Shown in pieces: positions 25,401 through 40,400 of a stretch of DNA of 64,000 bases (position 1 is its first letter; the number at the start of each line of letters is the position of its first letter). Origin of the DNA: Phoronis australis (Eukaryota; Phoronida; Phoronidae); assembly GCA_002633005.1 (NCBI GenBank), contig NMRA01000686.1:131845-195844 (forward strand), read 5' to 3'. Position numbers and translations under genes: made by a program. The notes beneath the pieces are model-generated. The model was given only the letters and a program-made list of their open reading frames with translations. It searched no databases and was not told the origin of the DNA.

Positions 25401-28400
25401 ACTCATCCTTTTAGACGATCAGCCAGTTTTCTTTTGTTTTACACTTAAGTTGTATGCTTATCTGAGACCAGGATCATTATGCTCATGGGCATTAGACTGA
25501 ATGTGCGCAATTTCACGTGGTTAAGAATCCGCCAGCGCGCTAAAGAAGGCGTCTAATTTTATCGGGTGTCGACAATTGAAAGGCTCGAAATCAGATAACC
25601 ATGCAGGACAAAGTTGAAATCATCTCAGACAAGTCATTGTTCTTATTTACGTGTAGGTTTCAGGAAGTTTCTTTAAGTGGTTACGAAATATAATGAGAAT
25701 TGGACTTGTAAGATGGATTGGATATTTGTCACCTACAGTAGCTAGTTAAGGTGACACCTTAAGAAGCCAGCATGGGAACAGAGTTTAGACAACATCAAAA
25801 GACAAACGAGTTCCCACGTGACCTGAGTTCCCGCCACTAGGAGTTTATACCGACACATCGGAGGAGACGCGAGGTCTCCCAGGTACTAGTCATATTGTAA
25901 ATATCCAGTCTAGAACATAAGTCTGTTTCTGAGTTGCTCAAGCTCTGCATTGTATTAATAGGTAAGAAGAGAGATATCCTATTATAGATTAATCCATTTT
26001 AAAACATCAGTCCACGGAATTACACAACCACGACACTATGTAGTCGACACGTGTATTTGAGGTGTACTATTAACTCCAAGGAACATTCACAACAAAATAT
26101 GAATAAAGACATGGCTGTATAATTTCATTTGATCTTTAAACACGAAATTATTAGATCGTACATGTAACCTGCGTTGATACCGTGCGTACTTGAACGGTCG
26201 ATTGCCGACAATAACTAAAGAATACGTTACATCAAATCTTAACGAACTGTTGTTGATTTTAACACATGCGATCATCTACATGTATGGATCGTTTTATTTA
26301 ACACAGGTAATTTCTAATAACTTACTGAAAATTAGACCATTTTTGTCAAAACATAGCTTTCTACGCATGGCTGATGTAACCAAAGACACTGAGAGCTTGC
26401 TCGTTTTGAAATAATCTGGTGTAGACGGCAGGCGCATACCAAAAATGTAAGTGCCACAAAAACTTTTAAGTTTTGGAAGATGAGCCTATGAAAGTTGAAA
26501 TGGTATACCGTAATTTTTAATTCAAAACACATCCGAGAAAACCATTTTGCCTGGAACTTAGAACCTATTGAATTTACGGGCTCTTCTTTTTCTGAGTTGT
26601 TGTAAGTTTGTGGGAATTTGAAGTGTACATGTACAATATTTGAGATCTACTTCGGACAAAATACTGTAAACCAATTGACCAGTCTGGTACAGGACACCAA
26701 CTCTTGTCAATAAAAATATGAGCACTTCCAACATGTATCGTTGTTAACTGAGCACTCCTTGCACGGGGGAGAAAGGCAAGCAAACATTGATATTGAAACT
26801 TCAAGACAAATGTCAAAATGTGTCTTCGGAACATCATACATTGTACTGTACGCAGGCTACCTCTGAAGTGGATTCATACAAAAAAGGTCTGATGATATTT
26901 TATGCCCTCTTATAGTAAACGCCGTTTGCGTTGGTTTTAAAATGTTCCATTTTTGTACGAGGAGCTACCTATTTTACAGTAGCATAAGGAATACCCTGAT
27001 ATCATAACGTTTAGTGACCTAAGTCCAACGACAATCTTGTGAAGGAAGGTGGGTTTAATGCCGCTCTATTATCGGGGTTGGATCAAACTGGCGTGATTAC
27101 TTCAGCAGGACATGAATCAGAAATGTTTAATTCCTGTGCTAGTGTGATCCACTTAAAGGTGGCTGAGACATAAGCAGGGTGTAATTCTTGTTCCACCCTA
27201 CCAAAAATGAAACTTATAAAACAAATTACTCTATGACACAAGCGATGTCCTCAACCTAATCAGGTCTTTCACTCAAATAAAATTGGTCTCAAAGTATTTC
27301 TTACAACAGTAGGATTCTATTTCCGTTACCAAAAAGAACGCAATGACCAAAAATCAACTCAAAGAAATGACCCAGTGTTCATTGAGGTTTGCAATCTCTA
27401 AAATTGCATTATCTGAACTGGCGCTTGTACGCATGGCGTTTGACTTAGAGAGTTCCAACCATGACCGTAAATCTCAAAAGCAATTTTATTCGTACATCTT
27501 AAGAGATTTAATGCCTTTAGTATGCCTGTTGTAAACAAACAAGCCAAAAGTTTTATTTTTTTTTCTGTAACCGGGGTTGTACGTAACTCGTGGGAAGACC
27601 GACTCCGCCGTTGTCGTGTAGGCCAGTGCGATTTTGAGGAGTTGCGAGGAAAGTCCGCGGAGAGCCGCCCTTTTCAGAAAAGAAATGTTGGAGGCCGTAC
27701 TAACAGCAACTTGACTGAGAAAGTCTCAAATTTCCGAAACACGTGAAACTTGCATAGAAATGGCATCAGTTTGAGCGGCCGCCGGTACGAGAGTGTAGAA
27801 CGTCGTTAGGCACATGTTTTGACCACTCACAAAAACGACGTTACGATAAACTACTTGCCGCCTTTTAAGTGTATTTGCAATTTTATAGATAACGAACACA
27901 CTGTTTCCATTCTGGGGCGAGTGAGGCCAGGCCCTCGATCCCAGGGGTCCAGACCGTTTGCTACGGCACGTAGGCTTATGCATTGTGTATAACGTGCTTA
28001 TTAGATCATTGCCGTGACCCAGGTTTACTGTGCCCTTTGTCAGTAATTTTAAGGATCTATTTCGCGAATATTGACCACCCCTTGCCTCAGTTGGTTGTGG
28101 CTTGCATGTGTCTGCAGTATTTCTCGTGGAAGTTGGTGGAGTTCATTAAGGCCTGAAAATCGGGAAATCGACTTCACAAGTTCATTGTATGATTCTTCAA
28201 GTACTTGAGTGTGAGGTCCATAGCCTGTCTGTATAACCGTTGTCCAGTTCTCAATCAAAATCGTCCTCGTATTCTGATCTGATTTGTTCCGCCATTGAAA
28301 TTGATTGTCAAGTGACCAATAGTCTTCCAACCATTACACCATTTGGCGGGAAACTTGGAAATAACTAATTTTTCTTCACAGTTATACCATTCGCGACTTT

Positions 28401-31400
28401 TTAGATAAAAAGTGCTTAATTTGTTAGATTTCGACATCCGTTTCATATTAGCTAAATAAAAACTCAAAAACTAAAAAATGCACGGTGAGATGTCTACATG
28501 TAGGTTGATCACTGACTGAAATACACTCCCATGGAGGTAAAGAATATATACGAGACTGATTTTTACGAGAATATTGTGTCACTTGAGTTTCGTTTTGCCT
28601 AGCTAAAAAGAGCGAAACATAGCTCAAAGTTTCAAATTCGAATCTTATTAGAGCCTAATTCTTTAAATTAGATTTTCTGGGCACAGGGTGCTTTACTCAA
28701 AAAGTTGTGAATGGCAAAAATTCTTTGAATTTCGTTTGGACAAAATTTATTGATCTATAAAAATCTTCGTAACCAGCGGGCGCAACCCGTGTTCACGAAT
28801 GTCCATGTCCGACTTGTTACATAAGAGAAATCAAAAATTATCATGGGTTGAAAAACATTGTCGTGCCTCTACATTTCAGCCAAGACTCCCTGCACTCTAT
28901 CCACGGACCATCAGACACAAACTCGCGGTATAACTCGTCAGACGAGCGCACCTAATCCTCACATACCCGGTAACTGTATCTCATGCAATATGACAAAACG
29001 CAATTTTTGCTGATCTAGGACAGGGTTTAGAGGATCGTAACTGGAAATTAGTGGAATAACAAAGGAACCATTTCCATCTACATGCACAAACCATGTGCGT
29101 TTTTTCTAAACCTGCACTTATTAACGGATCACTTGTAACTTATATAAACCGACCCGGTAGCTTCTCGCTAACTGAGTCAAGTTAGAACGCTAAATTATAT
29201 TTTTTTGGTAAGTAAGTGATGAGCAAGTAAGAAACATTTTTTTCCTCTCTGAATAAAACCGTGTTGAAACCGTGTATACCAGGTAGACATTGTTCTTGAA
29301 ATCATGCAGGCGTGTTCCTATTGTTCAATCTCGTAATTACTTACCAAGTTGCGCTGGGTAAAAAGATACCTTTCGTCATGTTATATTTCTGTTGAAGACA
29401 ATCTTATTAAATCTAAAGAGTACCTTGAATATGTGCCTTAAAGTACGTTGCTTTGTTAAAAAAATAGGCTAAAAGTCCATGAGCACAATACATTGCAAAA
29501 TGTAGTTAAAGTTGTTATGTTCCAAAAGAAGCTGGACTGTGAAAACAAGCAATGTATCACTAATGGTTACTAAGAGACAACGTTCTTTCCAAGACCTGTT
29601 GAAAGGTTGTCAACATTTGCCGAGAATTGAAAAACGGGACAGCCAGATTTGAAGAACGAGGCACAATAATAAAAAGCCATAGACTTGTGTATACACCAAA
29701 CCAAGCGGTGAAATAATCCCTGCAACAAACAAAACTGAATCCGAACGGAAGACCCCCGACGGTTTTTTGCTTTTAGGGAATGGGAAGTTGGAGGGTTCGG
29801 CAGAAAATTTGGAACTTTTCATTTATCTTTGATAAAAGGAAAAATAGGACAAGACACGTGGTGGTAAGTTAAACAGGCCTTGCGTCAAAAACATTTTGAA
29901 AGCTTGCGAGACTCCGCCAAGAGCAGGTCACTTAGCAGGTACACTGGGTAAGGAAAGGTAGGCTATTACATTTTACACGCAAACATTCCATTGCTTGCAT
30001 TTAATTCATGGACATAGGTAAATGCCGTAAACACACCATAACTGCTACCCGGAAATCTAGATTGCGTTCCAATCGCAGGACTTGAATACAATGTATGTTT
30101 ATTCCAATTTCTCCAGTTAAATTTGGTGGGCCAATTGCTCACTGAACAAACAGAACATTCCGTTGAGCTGTTGATTGCAAGAAACAATGCATGTTTTCTG
30201 GGAAAACGAAAATTTCACACTATGTCGATCTCAAGTTGACCATTTTTGCATTACCAGTATCGTGGTTTTTAACTTGGGTATTGAAGACTCAGTTCCTCAT
30301 CCTACCGATATAGTGTTTACAAGTACAACAAACCTCACCGCCACACGTACACAATCAAAACACGCACACATCGAAATCTTTAGCCTAAACAACGAGGCAA
30401 AAAATGGCATCAAACTGGCATTTTATTGCAAAAATTACCAATGACATGTAAGCGCGTTTCGGCCAATTTCAATTTTTATAGACGGCAGACACATAAAATC
30501 AATGCAATATTTTAGGCGTAAAGATATGCCGACATAAGTTTGAAGTCTTTCAGATTGAAGTTGGCGAATTTTGGTAATTGTATTTACTATATATGTACGG
30601 GCTTGAACGATATATAAAACAAGAGGCCAGAATGGCTCCATTCACAAGTGTATGGTGTAATAGTGATGACGTCTGGTTTCAGTTTTGCCAATTTACCATT
30701 AAAAACGGTGCGTGGTGCACACGGAACAGTATCAATATAACTGGCATGAACCAAAGCGTTTTACGATTACGAGGCCTAAAGTAAGAATAAATAAGCTGTA
30801 ATAAAGCAAAATAAATTTGCACCAAAGTGATTTTAAGAGCAAGAAGTGTGCCATATTGATGAAATGGTTATGTTGAATGAATGAATCCTAAAACTCAAGG
30901 TATTATGTGACTACTGTTCACAAAAATTCCATTAAAAGAAGACGTTATTACCACAAAATCAAAAATAGGATATCTTTGAACCAAGTGAAGGACTCGAAAG
31001 TCGAAAACGTGAGACTGTACGTTTCCTACACCTATATTCACCTTACAATCATGAACAAATCAGTCCGTTAACACATTTTCAAGAATCTAAACCCAGACCT
31101 CATATTTGCAGTGGAAAGGAAAAAAGATCATCGCTCTTTACAAGTATTGCACAGTTCTTCTTTTTCTAGGCTTTTGCACATTCAGGCTTCTGGGACTGTG
31201 AAAAAGGGGGTTGCCCTTTCGAATGGCTGGGCTTTGCCCAATTCACACAATACATACATCTAGGCATAAAAGAATTAATACTAAGCCACTGGGCTACGCC
31301 ACTGTGGGAAATTGATTACTAAATATTCTTTCTGTTAGAGTAAACATGATTAAAACCTTCTTAAACGAGGTGAGAAAATTATATGTGCCCGTTGTCGACC

Positions 31401-34400
31401 ATTTATGGAGAGGTTGGTATGTCTTTAGTTTGTGCCAAAATATTACAGACAAGAGGCTTTGATTTACTGAGTGTTCTAGTGAAGGTACATGCAGTGAAGA
31501 AGTGGCTCTTTGTTTGACTCCAGGCAAGAAGCAGGTCATTTTCGATGATATATTTGTTATAAATGAATAATTCCACGAACTCAATGTTCGTTTAAAACAC
31601 ATTTAATGCAGTCTCAACTAAACAACGAGTAGAACACTCTTGCGATACCTTGTTGACGGTATTGACGTCGCATCCGCTTTCCCTGCACAGTAGTTTCACT
31701 ACCTCTGTACGTCCACGTTCAGATGCGTTGTGCAGCGGTGTGTCACCCGACTACAGTAAGTGAACAAAAATAGATAATGTTGATCAGCATTATACAGTAG
31801 TGATGTGGGTGGGTGAACAGGTCGCCAACTTAAAGACTTTTTAAGTTCAAAACTTCACCATCACTTGTCATACTTATGAAGTGAGTGACTCAAAATGACG
31901 AGAGTAAAAACTGACCTTTAAACTCAGACATAATCTGCCCCGGAATTTTTAAAGGTCAGTCTGATTAGATGTTATCCGATTGAAAAGAGTACTATTCTAA
32001 AATATGACATCAGGATTTTATATATAACAACAGAGTGACATTCATGCATATAGTGAGTGCTGTGGAAATACAAGAACCAAGTCACCGTGCAAGTCTCAGT
32101 GAACTGATTGTACAGAGCGACGGTTTTTTAATTATTTAAAGTCGCGTGCACGTCACGTCACGTGCGGTGGAATGCAAGGAAAAATGTCAAAGTTTGCAAC
32201 TAAATCATAATGGTGATTTATTAATGAAATCACCGAAAGGTTCAATCTAGTCGCGCGTTGTGTGTTCAACTAAACAACCTGTGTGTCATTACTTACCAAC
32301 ATATCACGTACATCTACACTGGCCTTGTGGGCCAACATCACCTTCACTGTTTCTGTATGACCACCCTCTGCTGCCATGTGCAGCGGTGTCACGCCCATCT
32401 ATGTAATACATAATGGAGATGTGTGAATGGACGATCAACGTTTAGAGCTAATTAACATACACAGGGGAAAGTGAACTTATAAGGTGACATAATGAAACAT
32501 TACTGACCCCTCTAAGACGCTACAATACTTGTAATGATTTCAAGAACCAAGCGTTACAGATTTTAAAACGTTACAGAACATGTTACAACTCTACGCAGCT
32601 TTGGTTCTTCACCAATCAAAAGCAGACGACATATAACTTGTCATTGTTTTAGGACAATAAATTGTGAAAAATATCAACAAAATTTGTTCCTAAACAGTTT
32701 TAATCATCGTGTGTGTAAACAACTAGTTCAACTAAACAACCTGTGTGTCATTACTTACCACATCACGTACATCTACACTGGCCTTGTTGGCCAACATCGC
32801 CTTCACTACGTCTGTATGACCACACTCTGCTGCCCTGTGCAGCGGTGTCCGGCCCTCCTATGTAATAAATAATGGAGATGTGTGAATGGACGATCAACGT
32901 TTAGAGCTAATTAACATACACGGGGGAAAGTGAACTTGTAAGGTGACACAAATGAAACATAAGTGACCCCTCTAAGACGCTACAATACTTGTAATGATTT
33001 TAAGAATCAAGTGTTAAAGATTTTAAAACGTTACAGAACATGTTACAACTCTACGCAGCTTTGGTTCTTCACCAATCAAAAGCAGATGACATTTAATATG
33101 ATATTGTTTTAAGGACATTAAATTGTAGAAATATCAACAAAATTTGTTCCTAAACAGTTTTAGCCATCTTTATGTGAAACAACTAGTTCAACTAAACAAC
33201 CTGTGTGTCATTACTTACCACATAATCACGTACATCTACACTGGCCTTGTTGGCCAACAATACCTTCACTGTGTCTGTATGACCCCACAGTGCTGCCATG
33301 TGCAGCGGTGTCCCGCCCAACTATGTAATATATAATGGAGATGTGTGAATGGAAGATCAACGTTTAGAGCTAATTAACATACAAGGGGGAAAGTGAACTT
33401 GTAAGATGACATAAATGAAACATTACTGACCCCTCTAAGACGCTACAATACTTGTAATGATTTCAAGAAGCAAGTGTTGCAGATTTTAAAACGTTGCTGT
33501 AACAACAGAACATGTTGTAGACGTCGACTGCAAGAAATTACAGAGTTCCTCCATAACTTGACAGCGATCCCGCCATGTTGTATTTCTTCACTGGTTTAAT
33601 TGCTTCGTGTTTAATATAAAGTTGTAATGTTGAATGGACGATTGTCATTAAGAATAGAAAAGTGGACGTTATTAAAGTCGCTAAATGTGTTGGTGACATG
33701 ATTCAAACTTCAGTTTCTTAAGATGATTGTGCCCCTGCAAGTTGAAAAATACATGTCAAAATATTGAGAAACAAAACGTGCATTTACAAACAAAATATTT
33801 AGTTGAACTTCAAAGTCTACAGCTTTTGTAATAAAGATAACATTGTCTTAATTCTAATGTCGTCTCAAGTAGTTTCTATTACCTCGTCTCGCACGTCTAC
33901 ATCGGCCCCACCCTGCACCAGCACCCTCACCAACTCCGTCCTGCCCTCCTCCGTTGCTATGTGAAGTGCTGTCTGGCCCTGCAGAAACAATGAACAATTT
34001 ATAGCAAACTTCACAATCATTAACTTCACTGTGAATCTTAATTACTCATCATGCAAACGTTCAAATAACTCATTTCCACACAAAATTACCAAATCTACTC
34101 TATGTTTACCTGTTAATTAACAGTCGTGGTTGGAATATATCATCGTGTCAGTGTCAATAGTAATTCTTTCAGTGTAGACATGAGATATTCCTTAAAAGTA
34201 TGCAACATTTATGAAATTACGCACACCTGGTTGTAGCTAACACGAGCTATCACTGTTATTGGAGAAAACCTGTCCTTGATATTCGCACTAATAATCACCT
34301 CTAAGAGCACAATGTCATGAGAATAAAATGTTCAATCCCATTTTTGTTTTTAGGGGCATAACCAGCTAAACAGGGGGAAAAGCAACTTGCTGGAAAATCA

Positions 34401-37400
34401 ATTCCTTGATGAAAAAAGGAGGCAATAGACGACAATGCGCGGCACATGTACTTTATCGGCTATACGCGGAAGTTGCGAATATATTGGTAAAATCGTCGTA
34501 CTCATGCGGTTTGCTTTTATTAGTGGGTCTACCTGAAACCAACACTTACTGGACGCATCGATTCAAAAGCATGCTTAAACTTATGAATTCTAGACTCTAA
34601 CAATAGGGATATGAGACTATTTTCTTTGGCAAGAAATTATTTCTAAATTTGCGTAAGGAAGAAATGGAATAGTGGGACGAGAGAACACAATGATACAGCT
34701 TTACAAGGTCAATGTGACATCAGGATGGGATAATACTGGGACTGAAATATTAAATAGTTTCAGGAAAAAACGGTTGGAGTGTATTGTTGATTAGGAACCA
34801 CAGGCACGGGGAAACATGTTCAAGAGGTCAACACGACAACAGCATCGAACAAAATGCCAAATGGCAAAATCACTTCGCCAAAATGTGCTGGCAAAGACTA
34901 AACCCTTGTATAAATTTTGAACACGTTGAAACACATGTTACCAAAACCTTTTTCCGATGTGTAAAATCAATTACGCGAATGTTACCATTCCAACGCACAT
35001 CCAAACAGTTATAAAATTATTCTCTTGTGCAGACTTCAAACGACGACGTCCAGACAGGCGAAGAGTTGCCTTCAAAATGCAGCACTTAGTCAGACAGTTT
35101 TCACGTGTACACGCGATAAATTGATACAACAGCCTCTTGCTGGGTAGGAACAGGAGAAGAATTGCTTTTAAAATGTAGCACTTTGCCTGCCAGTTTTCAC
35201 GTGTATACGCGATGAAATGATACACTTGCCTTATCTTGATTATATTTAAAGGAACATTTCCTGATGATAGGGAAGTGATTAAAGATACAATGCAGCATGA
35301 CCAATCTCAAGAAAAATGATCGCAGTTTGAACTTTTGATAGTCGTGTTGATCCCATTTTCAACACAGACGTTCTGAAAGATGCGTTAGCGCAATTATACC
35401 TCGTTACTGACAGTTTTAGACAATCAGCTTGTTCAACACTTCGTTTAAACAGATGGTGCGATAGGTTTAAGTGATATCAGAAATATGCGGTGCCAAGTAA
35501 TTTCATTTGTAACGGTATGATCTCGACAGCTTTTACTGATGGCAAGCAACAAACGTGTACGGAAAATTAAACGTCAGCCTCAATTTGATGTTCTGTCACT
35601 AGACTAAACTAGCCGACTGATCTTGAACCCCACTTCGACACAAACAGATAAAAGAATTTACAATTTGTACACATTAGGACGAGTAATATAAAAGGGAAAT
35701 GAAAAATACCTTACTGAATAATAGCATTGGCCCCTTAAAGAATAGAAATATTATGCTGTACCTTAAGCCATTTATCGTTTAAAAACTAAATAAATAAAAT
35801 CTTTAAAACGTCATTGGTTTTTAAAAAATCACCGCCGTGGTAACAATGAGTTGCGCTTACGTCGGTCCATCTACATGTAATTATAGAAGAAAATTTGGAA
35901 ATCAATCAGTAGACATTTATTTGTACGTGAACACTGTACTTCACGTGACTAAAATGTTCAAAATGAGATGGGTGGACTTTTGTGTGAAAAATGGCCCCTG
36001 ATGAGAATGAAGCACTCATTGTGTCCATTCTAATAGGTTTGAGAAGCTTATCTTGGGTTGGCAATATAAGAGTGACGTTTACAGTAGTGCATTGATTTTA
36101 TTTATTTATTTATTTATTATTGTGATATTTACATGTAAAATGAGGGTGGCCTCTTCAGTGATAGCACTGCTTTCCAAGAGGGCCCTCAACAAGAAAAACA
36201 GTAATATAATACAATGAAGTAATAAAACAACAATGAAATATACGTAACAAAGATACAATTAAAACAGGTAGAGAATTAAGACAATAACTAAATGACAAAT
36301 AATGGTAAAAATTAACTAAGACAGATGAAATATATTAGAGATGATTCTAGACAGTGAGAGTATTTACGACAAGGAAAAAATGACATGATTAAGACAGGCA
36401 GGGTATAAAAGGTCAAGTAAATTACAGCCACTTTTAATATTTACTTTAAAGGTAGTAATTGAATTGGCCCGTTTAATTTCTGGGCTAAAAGAATTCCACA
36501 TTACAGCAGCTGCATAGATAAAAGACCTCTTGCCCGTCTCGGGTTTAATTTTTTTAGAAGAAACATTGCCAGAGATATACTGAAGCCAAGCCATTGATAC
36601 ATCTGTACATACAACAGGCAGAGAGATATTTATTTCTTTGATTTACTTTCATAAATCCCAGCTTGGAATACAAGTCGTCAACCCTGGTGTCCCCAATTCT
36701 AGTACCCAGGATAGCCCTGGCGGCTCTATCTTGGATTACTTGGACTTTGTTTACAAGTGTGTCACTAGTGTGCCCCCAAACCGGTAAACAATAATCAATA
36801 TGAGGCTGAATAATAGAATGGTAAAGTGTCTTAAGAGTACTGACATTAAGAAATTTGTCTAGACGTTTAAGTACACCGATTTTCTTTGATAATTTCTTTG
36901 TGATATGATCTATGTGCATATTAAATTTAAGATTGGGATCTAAAGTAAGGCCCAAGTACTTAAAGTTGTCAACATTCTCGATGGGAGAACCGTTGATAGA
37001 AAGGGATAGTTTTAAAGAACAAGATTACGTCGCCATTGGTACCAATTCCCAAACACGACTGATTCCTGTAACTTACAGTTCACTCGTAGTGGTTAATTGG
37101 ATAACCAACTCTCATCGATTGTACCTCTGTGAACATCTAAAATATGTCTTAGGTAAGACCGGCCGCATGGCCATGACTAAAATCTTCCTAATTTACTAAC
37201 AAGGTTACGTCGTTCCTGTAAACTGACGTCTAATAGAGACGTTTTGAAAAGCGACGTGAACGTGAACTATCACGCAATTTCTGTATAATACCGAGTCATA
37301 CATGCCACTGTTGGATGTGGCACAATCCCGGTAGTGTCCGAGTATTTTACGCGAATACGGAGAGATTCGCGTCGTTTTCATCGCGAAACCTGGTCACATT

Positions 37401-40400
37401 TTTTAATTCTTGTTTGGTAAGACATCGAGATAATTTCATTTTGATGGGGTTCTCATCCTTTCTAACTTGCTTCAATTTAAAATGAACACATCTCTTTTGT
37501 CTATAAATGTTCTTAAAGTTTCTTTGCATGTAAGGTCCTTTTAATTTCGCATTCTACATAGCTGACGTTTTTTCGAATGAACTCGTAGAAACGATTTTGT
37601 TCACCTAAAAGAAGTTGTATTGGAAGATTGACTTTGTAAACTAGCTGACATGTACTAGGCCTACATAGCTGGACACCCTGAGTTCAGATATTCAGTTCAC
37701 GCTTTTTTACACGTTCACGTAAATATTTAGATGTTGCAAAGCTCACTTTTGTTACCGTAACGTGAATCGACAGAGTAATTAAGTATGCTTTGCGAAGTCT
37801 CTCTATGATAACATATAACCAGTGTGATATGTGTAACGTTCAAACATTGTTTTAGTTTCGAGAGCGATATTTGAGCTTTCAAATCTATAGGTCTACAATC
37901 TTTTGGATTAAACCCTTCTTCCGTTACATTAAACAGCATTGGCGTACATTCGATTTCATTTGACGGTTTCCAAACACCTTTTTCTGAATATCTTCCCATA
38001 GTTCTATTTTCGGGTATTCTCGGCAAGTCGTGCTTGGTCCTACAAGTGCTGAAAGCATGTCTTATTTAACCTTATTGATGCTGAGCCCGCTTTTGGCCTG
38101 TACTACATTACACATCTATTAACAACGACTTCTCATCCAGAACTCAAGAACGAAATAATGCTCAGTTGGGCAAGACAGCAAGAGCCCTTATACCCATTCT
38201 GTGACCCGGTGATTACAGTATGTGTATTTTAGTATAATAGTGGTTGTATCACCCAAGTAAGACGTGGGTTATATGGCAGTAGTCCGAAGGTGCACTAGTC
38301 CGAATATAGTCAAGATTTCGGACTGGCGGATGTTTTTCACATTTTTGTACATTCAACTATTCAGAAACTTCCGAAAGCACCAGCCCGCCGGGCACCAAAA
38401 AGACCCTGCATGCAGAAAATTCGGATTTCCATGCAACACACTGTGTTATTACAGCGCAATGTTCATGAAACCAATGCAATTCAAGAGCAGTGCTACACTT
38501 GCTCCAATGTATCAGTACGCATGTCTCAAAAATTTCTCTTAAGTGGTTTATGGTGTATTTCCCACTTATTAGTGAGAAGCCTTTAGGACCATTGCACATT
38601 CAGACTAGTGAGCTGCTTTCAAGAGGAGAATGAATGTTACCAGGAGACAGAAAGGTGATCGGTGGAAATCACCAAAATAGGAATCCAATTGACTTTGTCT
38701 GCTAAAAGTACTTTTTAATTCACAATTTTCTAAATCATGACACGTGTATCTTCCACTGATTTTTTTAAGAAATGCAAGCTCTCCCTTACTAACGACATTC
38801 AGCCATGTTACGAAGTGTTCACAGCTGGCCAGTGAAAGGGAATTCGCATCCAAAGGATAACATGATTTGAGGAACACCTCATAAACCCCGAAAATAAGGA
38901 CTTATATATTTGCATGAGGATACAATGAGTAAAACTTTTGTGATGTCATTTCTGTTGCTAGTTTTGGAAGGGTAGTTGCGAAACTCCGTTTACGTAATCG
39001 CCTTACAATCGTGTAACTACCCAAAAAAGTTGACTTCCAAGAATTTCAATAATCTAGCCCAACTCACACGTGTAGCCGTTGTGATTCGTAAGATATCGGA
39101 TCCAAGTCAATACTCTGTTATATGTTATGTGACGTTTTACACCCATAAAAACATGGACACTAGAAAAACATTTGCATTTATCTTACATTTCATTTTGAAG
39201 TACCTTCAATGGTCTATAGTACATGGGTTATCGTATTGCCTGGAAGACAAGGTCTTGGTATTACAGAGTAGTCAAACAAAACGTTTTAGAACACGTTTCA
39301 ATGGTATAAACAATGCTTTCGCTCACACCAGAATGAAAATGAATCAGACTGTAAGACTACTTCCTTATCTTCGAATATGAGAACATACTTCTCATTACTT
39401 ATAATTTTTGTAACAGAGCAAGTCTCCACTGAGCATTAAAAATGTGTATTTCACCTCATCAGGCATACGTTCAGTTCAGTTACACATGATAACGATCAAT
39501 TTCATGTAGGTAAATGAAGGAAAAACCCTTCTCCTAAGCCTGTCGCTAGCGAAGTGCCCGACACCTACAGTCGCGCCCGCATGCCCACGTAACAAAGGCG
39601 CACTGAGACGCAACAAAGACATAAGCATTAGAATAACTGAACATTTGCAACCAACTAAGAACAACCATAAGCGTAAAGTTCCGGACGTCCCGTCACATTT
39701 TCATCACTTAAGAATGTAGATGTGGTATCTATAAACATAAATAACACATGCGTGGAAATGTAACAAGCAAGGAAGATCACAAGATACAACAAGGAGACAA
39801 AAGGAAACAGAAAAATTAATTGGATAAAACTGACTCAAAATCTCTCAAAAGCTGTAATTATACATGTACATGTGTTGCATTCTCATAGATTTATCTATCT
39901 CACATTATTTAGTATTTTGTGAAAGACAAACTGTAGAATGCTACCTTCTCGTTTTTGTTGAAACATGGAAAGTCTAGTTTAGTAAAAATCTTGTTTTATA
40001 CCACTGCCTTTTTAGGAAAAAAACAAACAGAACTACTACAATTCATACATGGTTTCAACAATTCGGTAATCTAATCCACAAGGGTTGTATAACACTCCAA
40101 GCCCTAACAAAACACATATATCAGATTCAGGGACGTCATAACAGAAAGATAAAAATCGACATTTTTTAATAAACAGTGGGTGAGGATAAGTTTGTGAATC
40201 AATCACAAATTAAAACCATATCATGAGACCTTATAGAAAATATTCGATGCAATAACTGATTCCTAATAAATATTCTGATAAGTCATGCAAAGGTTCCTTA
40301 GTATTTTCACAAAAGGTCGAGTGTATGCACTACAAATACACATACATCTGCAAATATATGATATCAAAATCATGAACGCATTTCCGTGATCATTTGATTA

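Larger units (their letters stand above)
32263..33515 (-). repeat. Triplicated 460-bp ankyrin exon + intron units
   Basis: Three head-to-tail units (32263-32724, 32725-33185, 33186-33515, the last cut short). Each holds one phase 0 ankyrin exon and its flanking intron. By eye the introns of the first two units differ at roughly 7-8% of positions. Unit starts share AGTTCAACTAAACAACCTG or a close variant. This is a recent expansion of the ankyrin array by unequal exchange. Confidence 0.9.

Noticed and set aside
28049-28467. Overlapping minus-strand frames in gene B intron 7
   Set aside because: They have no ankyrin or protease motif and no splice sites of matching phase.
37727-38026. 99-residue minus-strand frame next to the dispersed repeat
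   Set aside because: Not recognisable as any transposase or reverse transcriptase; may be part of the repeat but unsupported.
38605-38877. 90-residue minus-strand frame in gene B intron 2
   Set aside because: No phase-compatible splice sites and no ankyrin signature, so it is not the missing exon between exons 2 and 3.
38976-39380. 134-residue plus-strand open frame
   Set aside because: Composition and content look random; no domain, no paralogous conservation.
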